Shown here piece by piece: positions 7,269-13,403 of a stretch of DNA of 17,430 nucleotides. The stretch lies in assembly GCA_030630075.1 (NCBI GenBank), contig DAOVNS010000019.1, positions 1 to 17,430 on the forward strand. The letters run 5' to 3'. The stretch is from a bacterium. Its GTDB lineage: Bacteria; Dependentiae; Babeliae; Babeliales; UASB340. The notes beneath the pieces were generated by a model. The model saw only the letters and a list, made by a program, of their open reading frames with translations, was not told where the DNA came from and ran no database searches. Positions within the stretch are counted from its first letter, which is position 1, and each line of letters begins with the position of its first letter. The translations under genes and the position numbers were made by a program.

Positions 7269-7358
7269 CGGATGGCAGGCCATCTTTTTTAAAGGATTTG
7301 ATAAATAATTATTTATTATGAGCAACTTGTATTACGTTTATTTTTTAAGATCAATAAA

Positions 7359-7418
7359 TTATCCTGAAAAAATAAAAGAAGTTATTACAAACATTATAGC
7401 TAATATTTTTTTTAACAT
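7359..7418 (-). pseudogene. relic of an exported-protein gene (signal peptide only)
   Basis: AAAGGAA followed by an ATG at 7418 encodes MLKKILAIMFVITSFIFSG and then TAA. It closely matches the first residues of the gene starting at 8734 (MLKKILTITLIATSITN), including the codon pattern ATG TTA AAA AAA ATA. Beyond the stop, another frame stays open only for some 15 codons. This is read as a third member of the same tandem family, reduced to ribosome binding site and signal peptide. The rest of the interval to 7270 is AT-rich with nothing else recognisable. Confidence 0.55.
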
Positions 7419-7444
7419 TTTATTCCTTTATTTATGATTTTTTT

Positions 7445-8734
7445 TTATTGCCTATCTAGTAGCTTTTTAAGCTCATTTAAAAAGTTATCAAGAGTTGTAA
7501 TTTTATAACGTACAAATTCAATCTCTAATTCTAAGAATGCTTTTGGAGTATCTGGATCAATTTCTGAAAGATTATTTGATATATTTGCTACGTCCGAAAT
7601 GCCATATACTTTGATTGGCCTAAAATCTTGAGCCACAATTTTTGCATTAGCTTTTTCTAAAAATATTCTTAATTGATTTAAAGTATTTCTTATTACTTTT
7701 AATCGAGATTGATTTGAAGGATCTTCAAAATCCATTTTTGAAACTTCGCTTAAAATGTCTCCAAGCATTGGCATTGTATAATTTTGTGGAGACATTAAAG
7801 CCATTTTTTCAGGAGCTTTTAGTTGTTCATGCATTTCTGCTATTGTTTTGCCATCTCTATATGCTTCTGGCTTATATAACGCTTTATTTCTATCAGAAAA
7901 AGGTGCGAGTAATTTAATAGGAATACCTTCTTCTTGAGCCATTTCAAAATCTGCGGATTTGCCTTGGTCTGGTTCTGCTTTAATAGGAGTAGGTTTGAGT
8001 AATTGCATAGGATTATCATCTAATGCATGGGAGGCAGCTTTTTGTTGTCCTAGGACTTCTAAGTTTACAAGATTAGGTTTTTCTTTTTGATTTAATTGAA
8101 CTCTTTTTAGATCGATTGTTCTTTGTAAGGTTTTTAATATTCCCTGAGCTGTGTTGATTCTTAATTTTATTAAATCTATTTTTTCGACTTTAAGTGGATC
8201 TTTTTGTTTAATGGATTGTACTTCTTTTACTATTCCGCCAACGTCTTTTATTCCATAAACTGGAGGGAATTTAGTTGTAGGATTTGTTACTAATGATTTT
8301 AAAAATATTTCTAAACGATTGTGTTTTTCTTGCAGGTTTGAAAGTTTTTTTTCTGCACCCCTTTTATCCCGGATATCTACTTTATTTGCTTCTCCTAAAA
8401 GTTCAGATAGATCTTCCATTGTGTAACTTTTATTAAAAAATCTTGTTTTTGTCGTTGTACCTTGTATTTTTTCTTCGCTTATAACTTGTGATCTATAATT
8501 GTAGGATTCTTCGCCTTCATCATCTGATTCTGGAAAATCAGGATAAAGTATTTTTGGATCTATTGTTTCTGTGGCTTCATGTGGAATTGCTTTTTTAGGA
8601 AGGGGTGCTAAAAGTTCAATTGGCACTCCTTCTTCAGGAATTGGTTCTGTTTGCGTTCCTGTTCCTTGCGAATAAAGATTCAAATTTGTAATTGAAGTAG
8701 CTATAAGCGTTATAGTTAGTATTTTTTTTAACAT
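7445..8734 (-). CDS. exported protein with two homologous halves, unknown function
   Basis: This 429-residue protein belongs to no family I recognise. Residues 1-22 are a typical signal peptide (MLKK + hydrophobic core, ending NLYS-Q). The mature protein consists of two diverged copies of one unit of about 165 residues: copy A at about 34-210 and copy B at about 268-428. Matching blocks are EEGVPIELLAP/EEGIPIKLLAP, SYTM/NYTM, NRLEIFL/NQLRIFLE, and VYGIKDV/VYGISDV, each followed by long amphipathic helices. The unit thus looks like a helical bundle with a short conserved leader. A linker rich in Pro, Gln and Lys joins them. The ribosome binding site AAGGAGG lies 5 bases before the ATG at 8734. 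A frameshifted relative lies just upstream and a relic just downstream, forming a small tandem family. It could be secreted to the periplasm or surface; no catalytic motif is visible. Confidence 0.8.
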   Translation of the reverse strand: MLKKILTITLIATSITNLNLYSQGTGTQTEPIPEEGVPIELLAPLPKKAIPHEATETIDPKILYPDFPESDDEGEESYNYRSQVISEEKIQGTTTKTRFFNKSYTMEDLSELLGEANKVDIRDKRGAEKKLSNLQEKHNRLEIFLKSLVTNPTTKFPPVYGIKDVGGIVKEVQSIKQKDPLKVEKIDLIKLRINTAQGILKTLQRTIDLKRVQLNQKEKPNLVNLEVLGQQKAASHALDDNPMQLLKPTPIKAEPDQGKSADFEMAQEEGIPIKLLAPFSDRNKALYKPEAYRDGKTIAEMHEQLKAPEKMALMSPQNYTMPMLGDILSEVSKMDFEDPSNQSRLKVIRNTLNQLRIFLEKANAKIVAQDFRPIKVYGISDVANISNNLSEIDPDTPKAFLELEIEFVRYKITTLDNFLNELKKLLDRQ

Positions 8735-8777
8735 TTTTCCTCCTTGTTTCTGTTTTTTTAATTATTAATTTGAATTT

Positions 8778-9025
8778 TTAATCCATTGGAATATAGCCTG
8801 AAGTTGCTTTTTTTAATTCTGCTTTGTTTGCTATCATATTTAATCTTTCTTCGAGGTTTGACATCGGCAGATAGTTTTGTCCCTTTTCACTAGGCGTTAA
8901 AATACTTTTTGGAACAGGAATGAGTTTCTGGTCTAAGTTATAAGTTGTATCTGTTCCCATATCTGCATAAATGTTTAAAACTGCAAAAGAAATTGATAAA
9001 CACGTAATTAATAGTGTTTTTTCAA
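8778..9025 (-). pseudogene. short exported protein gene with signal peptide out of frame by one base
   Basis: A 60-codon frame from ATG 8960 (MGTDTTYNLDQKLIP...) has no ribosome binding site of its own. Read upstream in the same frame it continues as a clear signal peptide core (TLLITCLSISFAVLNIYAD) but meets no start codon before a stop. A TTG at 9025 with AGGAG five bases upstream starts MKK and then, in a different frame, hits a stop after two more codons. One extra A in the A6 run (9017-9022 on the plus strand as T6) would join TTG-start, MKKTLLITC and the body into one frame of about 82 codons. The segment NYLPMSNLEERLNMIANKAEL resembles the NYTM/SYTM block of the gene downstream, so it is likely a short relative. 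Whether this is a real mutation, a variable homopolymer or a sequencing error is open. Confidence 0.65.
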
Positions 9026-9186
9026 CAGAACTCCTCTTTTATAGATAAAAAAATGATATTTAGTTTTTTCCCAAAAAGAAAAGAAAATGTCTTTGCTGTC
9101 TTCTATTTTGAATAATAGAATATTTGTCTTGTTAAAATCAAGAGATTAGAATAAGTTTTTATTGATTTTAAAAGGATATTTTGAAG

Positions 9187-9208
9187 AAAGAGGAAGAATT
9201 TCCTCTTT
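9187..9208 (-). terminator. hairpin terminator downstream of the MazG-like gene
   Basis: The 9-base-pair stem AAAGAGGAA/TTCCTCTTT with a 4-base loop lies directly after the stop at 9213 and is followed on the minus strand by a T-rich TTTCTTC. Confidence 0.6.
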
Positions 9209-9212
9209 TTGA

Positions 9213-9536
9213 TTAAATTGCGTATTTTTTGGTTACTTTTTCAATTTTTGTTTTAAGAGCTTTTTCTATATCAACGCCGGTTGTTTGGGCTAAAATCAGT
9301 GTTGTAATAATAACATCTGCAAATTCTAGGCTTAATGTTTCGCTATTGTGATTATTGAGTTTATCTTGATGACGTATTTTTTGACTTGCCAAAATTTCGC
9401 AAGCTAATTCGCCTACTTCTTCTGTAAGCTTGCACATTCCCATTAATGCGAACGCTTTATTATCTTTAACTTTATAATATTGTCTGACTAGTTGTTCTTG
9501 TTTTTTAGTAAATTCTCGTAATTTATCCGTAAACAT
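9213..9536 (-). CDS. MazG-like nucleotide pyrophosphohydrolase
   Basis: This 107-residue all-alpha NTP pyrophosphatase has one MazG-like domain. Seen: the metal-binding EExxE in TEEVGE (E39, E40, E43) and the second acidic pair in EFADV (E71, D74). Together these are the EExxE...ExxD signature that binds Mg2+ and cleaves a nucleoside triphosphate to monophosphate and pyrophosphate. Family members clear non-canonical or excess nucleotides in the cytoplasm; the actual substrate cannot be read. AAGGAG upstream of the ATG at 9536 supports the start. It is divergently oriented to the ATP-cone/nuclease gene and shares its upstream region, which contains an operator-like repeat cluster. Confidence 0.88.
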   Translation of the reverse strand: MFTDKLREFTKKQEQLVRQYYKVKDNKAFALMGMCKLTEEVGELACEILASQKIRHQDKLNNHNSETLSLEFADVIITTLILAQTTGVDIEKALKTKIEKVTKKYAI

Positions 9537-9609
9537 TTTTATGCTCCTTATGCTTAATTATTAGTTTTTAAAGAATTGAAAATACAGTTTATTAGTTATT
9601 AAATTTTTT

Positions 9610-9653
9610 ACAAACATAGGTTTGTCTCCAAACACCGTTTGTTTACAAACAAA
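9610..9653. promoter_or_regulatory. cluster of alternating ACAAAC/GTTTGT half-sites (operator-like)
   Basis: Within 44 bases lie ACAAAC (9610), GTTTGT (9620), CAAAC (9629), GTTTGT (9637) and ACAAAC (9645). They form the inverted repeats ACAAAC-ATAG-GTTTGT, CAAAC-ACC-GTTTG and TTTGTTT-AC-AAACAAA, repeating about every 17-18 bases. It is located in the divergent upstream region of the MazG-like and nuclease genes, 28 bases before the ATG at 9681. This suggests a multi-site regulator binding region. Confidence 0.6.
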
Positions 9654-9680
9654 TATAATTTTTTTAAGAAAGACTATTTT

Positions 9681-10523
9681 ATGAAAAAATTTGTGCCTTT
9701 TTATATAATAAAGTCATCTGGCGAAAAAGAATTGTTTGATTTTAAAAAACTTTCGCGATCCTTATCAAGCGCTGGTGCATCATCTAAAATGATTAACGAT
9801 ATTGTTGATATGATAAAAAAAGGGAAAAGATTTAAAACGGCAATAGAGGTTTATCGCTTTGCTCATAGTTATTTAAAAAAATACAGCAAAAGGGTTGCGG
9901 GACGATATAATTTAAAAAAAGCCTTACGCGAATTGGGTCCAACTGGTTTTCCTTTTGAGCAATTTGTGGCACAACTTTTTATAGCACAAGGCTTTAGTGT
10001 AAAAGTTGGTCAAATTGCTGTTGGCAAATGCATAAGTCACGAAATTGATGTTGTTGCAAAAAAGGATGACACCCAATTTATGGTTGAATGTAAGTTCAGG
10101 AATAAACCAGCATTAAAAATAGATGTAAAAGTTCCGCTATATGTAAAAGCACGTTTTGATGATGTTACTGTGGGGTGGAAAAAATCTAAAAAAAATAATG
10201 GAAATTATCATAAAGCTTATGTTTTTACGAATACAAAATTTACGCGTAACTCTGTTGATTATGCAAAATGTGTTGGCATAGAATTAGTTGGATGGGCTTA
10301 TCCTGCAAAAGATAATGTTGCACAGCTTATTGAGAAAACTAAAATGTATCCAATAACAGTTTTATCAACACTGACTAAACATCAAAAAAGATTGTTGGTG
10401 GAGAAAGATGTTGTTTTGTGTAATGAGCTTTGCAAAAAAGAAAACTTATTAAAAAAATTAAAATTTAAGAGTGAAAAAATAGATAAAATTATTGAAGAAG
10501 CAAAAGCTGTTTGTGGTAAATAA
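9681..10523 (+). CDS. ATP-cone domain fused to Mrr-type restriction endonuclease domain
   Basis: This is a 280-residue putative nuclease. Residues about 5-85 form an ATP-cone (YIIKSSGEKELFDFKKLSRSL), the nucleotide-sensing module best known from ribonucleotide reductases. Residues about 90-180 are an Mrr-like PD-(D/E)xK endonuclease domain: PFEQFVAQLF with E93, GFSVKVGQIAVGKCISHEID with D123, then VECK with E136 and K138, so the full catalytic set is present. The tail (about 225-280) is basic and helical. ATG 9681 is preferred to an in-frame TTG at 9639 because the latter lies inside the operator-like repeats. Mrr relatives cut modified or foreign DNA; nucleotide control by the cone is inferred. 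It is convergent with the UIM-protease gene and followed by a terminator. Confidence 0.88.
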   Translation: MKKFVPFYIIKSSGEKELFDFKKLSRSLSSAGASSKMINDIVDMIKKGKRFKTAIEVYRFAHSYLKKYSKRVAGRYNLKKALRELGPTGFPFEQFVAQLFIAQGFSVKVGQIAVGKCISHEIDVVAKKDDTQFMVECKFRNKPALKIDVKVPLYVKARFDDVTVGWKKSKKNNGNYHKAYVFTNTKFTRNSVDYAKCVGIELVGWAYPAKDNVAQLIEKTKMYPITVLSTLTKHQKRLLVEKDVVLCNELCKKENLLKKLKFKSEKIDKIIEEAKAVCGK

Positions 10524-10532
10524 TGTGCAAAC

Positions 10533-10571
10533 AAAAAAGGGCACCTTTATGATTTAAGGCACCCTTTTTTT
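10533..10571 (+). terminator. bidirectional intrinsic terminator
   Basis: The arms AAAAAAGGG/CCCTTTTTT, a 2x2 internal mismatch, and CCTT/AAGG around an 8-base loop give a hairpin with T tracts on both strands. It sits 10 bases after the nuclease gene and about 70 bases after the end of the convergent UIM-protease gene, and so could serve both. Confidence 0.85.
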
Positions 10572-10642
10572 GTGGAGAGATATTATGTTAAGCGTCGGCA
10601 ACGATTTGCGCTATTGTTGGAAAAAAATCTTCAACTAATTAA

Positions 10643-11623
10643 TTATTGAACTAAACAAAAGCTTTGTGCATTTTGTCTTCGCATTATCGCAGGACGTACT
10701 TCTGCTTCTGGGGCTGCTGCCGGTGTTTTAAATTGATCGTAAAAGCTTGTTATATATTCAGTATTTATTCTGTTTAATCCTAATGAATCTACGATAGTCA
10801 TTTTGACTTCATTGTTTACTTTTTTTACAAGAACCACTATCCAGTGACTACCCCCATCGTAAATTGAAGTATTCATTATAAGGATCTGAGGTTCTATATT
10901 TGGGCTGCTTTTAAATTCGACCATTTTTTCAGGCAAAGCATATTCATCATCAGTACCATTTACTGTGATGTTTGATGTATTTACAAACTCTCTTAAATGT
11001 TCGGTGATTATACTTTTTATTTCTTCTGCTGATAAATTACTTAAATCACCGTCAATTTCTAGACCTCTAGATATTCTAATTGTTTCTTTATATCCATTTA
11101 ATAAATGATTTAAAGATTCTCTGTTGTTTGTATTACTTAATAATTCTGTTTCATTTTTGCTTAAAAGCATTTGTAATGCATTAAATACTGCATAATAACC
11201 ACAATAATTATAATTGCCGGTTCCTGGATATGCTTGGTATAAAGCTGGAAATTGTTTTATATTACGATCATTTTCTGCGTCTTTGACAAAAGATGTATGT
11301 TTATTTTGTTCATCGCAGGCTAATATTTTTTGATCAAGAGGAGTTTCTCTTTCTTCATCAAAATTAAATGTTCTATGCCAAATGCTTAAAGCAGGACATT
11401 TATCTAATAAACGATCAAATTCTTCTGTGCTAGCTTTTAAAGCTTCTTCTGTTTGCCTTTCCATTTCGCCGTCATAGACTCTTTGTCTTTTTGTTGCTCT
11501 TTCAGATTCTTGAGCACTTTCTTCAAGAGCTCTTTTTACGTCAGCATCTTCCATTGAATATGTTAGTTTAAAAGATGTAATACTTACGGCTAATAAGATT
11601 AATGCCAATTTTATTTTATTCAC
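10643..11623 (-). CDS. exported cysteine-protease-like protein with two ubiquitin-interacting motifs
   Basis: This is a 326-residue protein with a signal peptide (residues 1-23, ending LTYS). Immediately after it comes a motif fitting the eukaryotic ubiquitin-interacting motif: acidic EDAD, V29, A32, S36, E39. A second, weaker one is at 54-69 (T58, A61, S65, E68). Between them is a basic run (ATKRQRV, 43-49). The C-terminal part has a papain-like order of candidate catalytic residues: C141 in NYNYCGYYAVFNALQMLL, H260 in GGSHWIVVLV, and D279 in MTIVDSLGL. The C-H-D order and the helix after the Cys fit a papain-fold peptidase; I cannot assign it to a named family. GTG start at 11623 with GGAGG seven bases upstream. 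A plausible role is a host-directed deubiquitinase-like effector; cleavage of ubiquitin is inferred, not shown. Confidence 0.8.
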   Translation of the reverse strand: MNKIKLALILLAVSITSFKLTYSMEDADVKRALEESAQESERATKRQRVYDGEMERQTEEALKASTEEFDRLLDKCPALSIWHRTFNFDEERETPLDQKILACDEQNKHTSFVKDAENDRNIKQFPALYQAYPGTGNYNYCGYYAVFNALQMLLSKNETELLSNTNNRESLNHLLNGYKETIRISRGLEIDGDLSNLSAEEIKSIITEHLREFVNTSNITVNGTDDEYALPEKMVEFKSSPNIEPQILIMNTSIYDGGSHWIVVLVKKVNNEVKMTIVDSLGLNRINTEYITSFYDQFKTPAAAPEAEVRPAIMRRQNAQSFCLVQ

Positions 11624-11667
11624 AATATAACCTCCACTAAAATTAAAAAATTCTATTCAGTAATATC

Positions 11668-11696
11668 GGTATAAAATGGCATTTGGTATGTTACAA
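11668..11696 (-). promoter_or_regulatory. possible promoter of the UIM-protease gene
   Basis: On the minus strand TTGTAA and TATACC are spaced 17 bases apart, about 45 bases upstream of the GTG start. The -10 is imperfect. Confidence 0.4.
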
Positions 11697-11720
11697 ATGG
11701 GATGGGCTTTGAGCTTGAAT

Positions 11721-11768
11721 TATATCAAAAAGTTGGGTTTTCACTTAAAAAGCGGACTTTTTGATATA
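11721..11768. repeat. perfect 13-bp inverted repeat with 22-bp spacer
   Basis: TATATCAAAAAGT and ACTTTTTGATATA are exact reverse complements. It lies between the asnS terminator and the promoter region of the UIM-protease gene; it could be an operator or a second transcript-end hairpin. Confidence 0.7.
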
Positions 11769-11792
11769 GTTTACAGGGTGAATTGAAACAGT

Positions 11793-11829
11793 AAAAAAGC
11801 TCCAGGATTTGTTTCCGGAGCTTTTTTTT
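11793..11829 (-). terminator. intrinsic terminator of asnS
   Basis: The stem AAAAAAGCTCC/GGAGCTTTTTT with inner AGGA/TTCC pairing stands 28 bases after the asnS stop, followed on the minus strand by a T tract. Confidence 0.88.
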
Positions 11830-11856
11830 ACATAAAAAATGGTTTATTTAAGTTTA

Positions 11857-13242
11857 TTAAAATTCAGCGTGTCCTGGATGGCGAGGAAATGGTATTGTTT
11901 CACGGATATTTTCAACACCCGTTGCAAATTGAACAAGGCGTTCAAAGCCAAGCCCAAAACCAGCATGAGGAACAGATCCATATTTACGTAAATCCATGTA
12001 CCACCAATAATGTTCTTTAGGCAAACCTTGTTTTTCTATTTTGGCTTTTAGGACATCGTAACGTTCTTCACGTTGGCTTCCACCAATAATTTCGCCAACT
12101 CCAGCAACTAAAACATCCATTGCTGCAACAGTTTTGTTATCATCGTTATTGCGCATGTAAAATGCTTTAATATCTTTTGGATAGTCGGTAAGAATTACAG
12201 GTTTTTTAAAATATTTTTCTGCTAAAAAACGTTCGTGTTCTGATTGAAGATCTTTGCCCCATTCAATTTTGTATTCAAACTTTTTAGAAGCATTTTGTAA
12301 AATTTCTATTGCTTTTGTGTATGGCAGTCTTTCAAAAGAATTATCGACTACAAGTTTTAATCTTTCTACCAAACCGTTGCTTATAAATTTATCAAAAAGC
12401 TCCAAGTCTTTTGTGCAATTTTGCAGCACATACTTTAAGCAATACTTTAAGTATTTTTCTGCACAGTCCATGTCATCTTTAAGGTCGGCAAAAGCCATTT
12501 CTGGTTCGATCATCCAAAATTCTGCTAAATGACGAGATGTATTTGAATTCTCTGCTCTAAATGTTGGTCCAAATGTATAAACATCGCAAAGTGCGGATGC
12601 GTAATTTTCTGCTGCAAGTTGACCAGATACTGTTAAAAATGTTGGTTGTTCAAAAAAATCTTTAGAAAAATCGATTTCCTTTTTTTCATTAAGCGGTGGG
12701 TTTTTAAGATCTAAAGTTGTCACTTTAAACATTTCGCCTGCACCTTCACAGTCGGATGTTGTAACAATTGGAGTGTTGATATATAAAAATCCTTGTTCTT
12801 GAAAAAATTTGTGTGTTGCGAATGTAAGTGCATTGCGAACTCTTGCAACTGCACCGATTGTGTTTGTTCGTGGTCTAAGATGTGCAATTGTTCTTAAGAA
12901 TTCAAATGAGTGACGCTTTTTTTGTAGCGGATAATTTTCTGCATCACATTCACCGATAATTTCTATTTCTTTAGCTTGGATTTCGAAGTCTTGCCCTTTG
13001 CCTGGACTTTCAACTACTTTTCCTAAAACTGAAATTGCAGCACCGGTGGAAAGTTTTGGAAGTAAGTTTTCGTAGTCTGGTAAATTTGATTCTGCAATAA
13101 TTTGTATGCCTGCAAGATTGGAGCCATCATTAAGATTTATAAAAGATAAGTTTTTTGAACTTCTTGCACTTCTTATCCAACCTTTAATTGTTATTTCTTT
13201 TCCGATATCTTCTTTTTTTATTTGATTTATTTTAATACGCAT
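11857..13242 (-). CDS. asnS: asparaginyl-tRNA synthetase
   Basis: This class IIb synthetase charges tRNA-Asn with asparagine in the cytoplasm. Residues about 10-100 are the OB-fold anticodon-binding domain (ITIKGWIRSARSSKNLSFINLNDGS). The catalytic domain carries motif 2 (FGPTFRAENSNTSRHLAEFWMIEPE) and motif 3 (GFGLGFERLVQFATGVENIRETIPFPR). The Asn-specific ending RHPGHAEF and the 461-residue length are normal for AsnRS. Its presence implies direct charging of Asn rather than only the Asp-tRNA amidotransferase route. ATG at 13242. It is divergent from the acyl-ACP synthetase fusion and ended by the terminator at 11793. Confidence 0.97.
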   Translation of the reverse strand: MRIKINQIKKEDIGKEITIKGWIRSARSSKNLSFINLNDGSNLAGIQIIAESNLPDYENLLPKLSTGAAISVLGKVVESPGKGQDFEIQAKEIEIIGECDAENYPLQKKRHSFEFLRTIAHLRPRTNTIGAVARVRNALTFATHKFFQEQGFLYINTPIVTTSDCEGAGEMFKVTTLDLKNPPLNEKKEIDFSKDFFEQPTFLTVSGQLAAENYASALCDVYTFGPTFRAENSNTSRHLAEFWMIEPEMAFADLKDDMDCAEKYLKYCLKYVLQNCTKDLELFDKFISNGLVERLKLVVDNSFERLPYTKAIEILQNASKKFEYKIEWGKDLQSEHERFLAEKYFKKPVILTDYPKDIKAFYMRNNDDNKTVAAMDVLVAGVGEIIGGSQREERYDVLKAKIEKQGLPKEHYWWYMDLRKYGSVPHAGFGLGFERLVQFATGVENIRETIPFPRHPGHAEF

Positions 13243-13329
13243 TATTGGCTCCGCGATATTTTCTGATTTAAATATAAAACTTCTTTCGATTATATCTATT
13301 AATCTAAAGCATGTGAATTGGTCGTTACA

Positions 13330-13357
13330 TTGACTTGAATTTTAGGTGTTTGATATT
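13330..13357 (+). promoter_or_regulatory. possible promoter of the lipid operon
   Basis: TTGACT and GATATT are separated by 16 bases in the 161-base divergent region between asnS and the acyltransferase fusion, about 46 bases before the ATG. The -10 is weak, so this is tentative. Confidence 0.3.
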
Positions 13358-13403
13358 GTTTTGATGATATGAAACGATAAAAAAACAATTTTAAACAAAA
13401 AGA

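Noticed and set aside
6671..7284. CRISPR array
   Set aside because: The repeated units are attached to tRNA ends, have irregular spacing, include internal hairpins and tRNA sequence between them, and no cas gene is present.
9639..9680. TTG at 9639 as start of the ATP-cone nuclease
   Set aside because: It sits within the operator-like repeats, has no ribosome binding site, and the added residues do not belong to the ATP-cone.
10584..10637. 17-codon plus-strand frame after a purine-rich stretch, and an opposing minus-strand frame ending in PTIAQIVADA
   Set aside because: Both are too short, without a recognisable family; the minus-strand frame is closed by a stop 16 codons upstream. It could be a gene-end relic but cannot be supported.
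10643..11623. Ulp1/SUMO-protease (C48) assignment of the UIM protein
   Set aside because: C48 enzymes have the order His-Asp-Gln-Cys; here the candidate Cys comes before His and Asp, as in papain-type folds.
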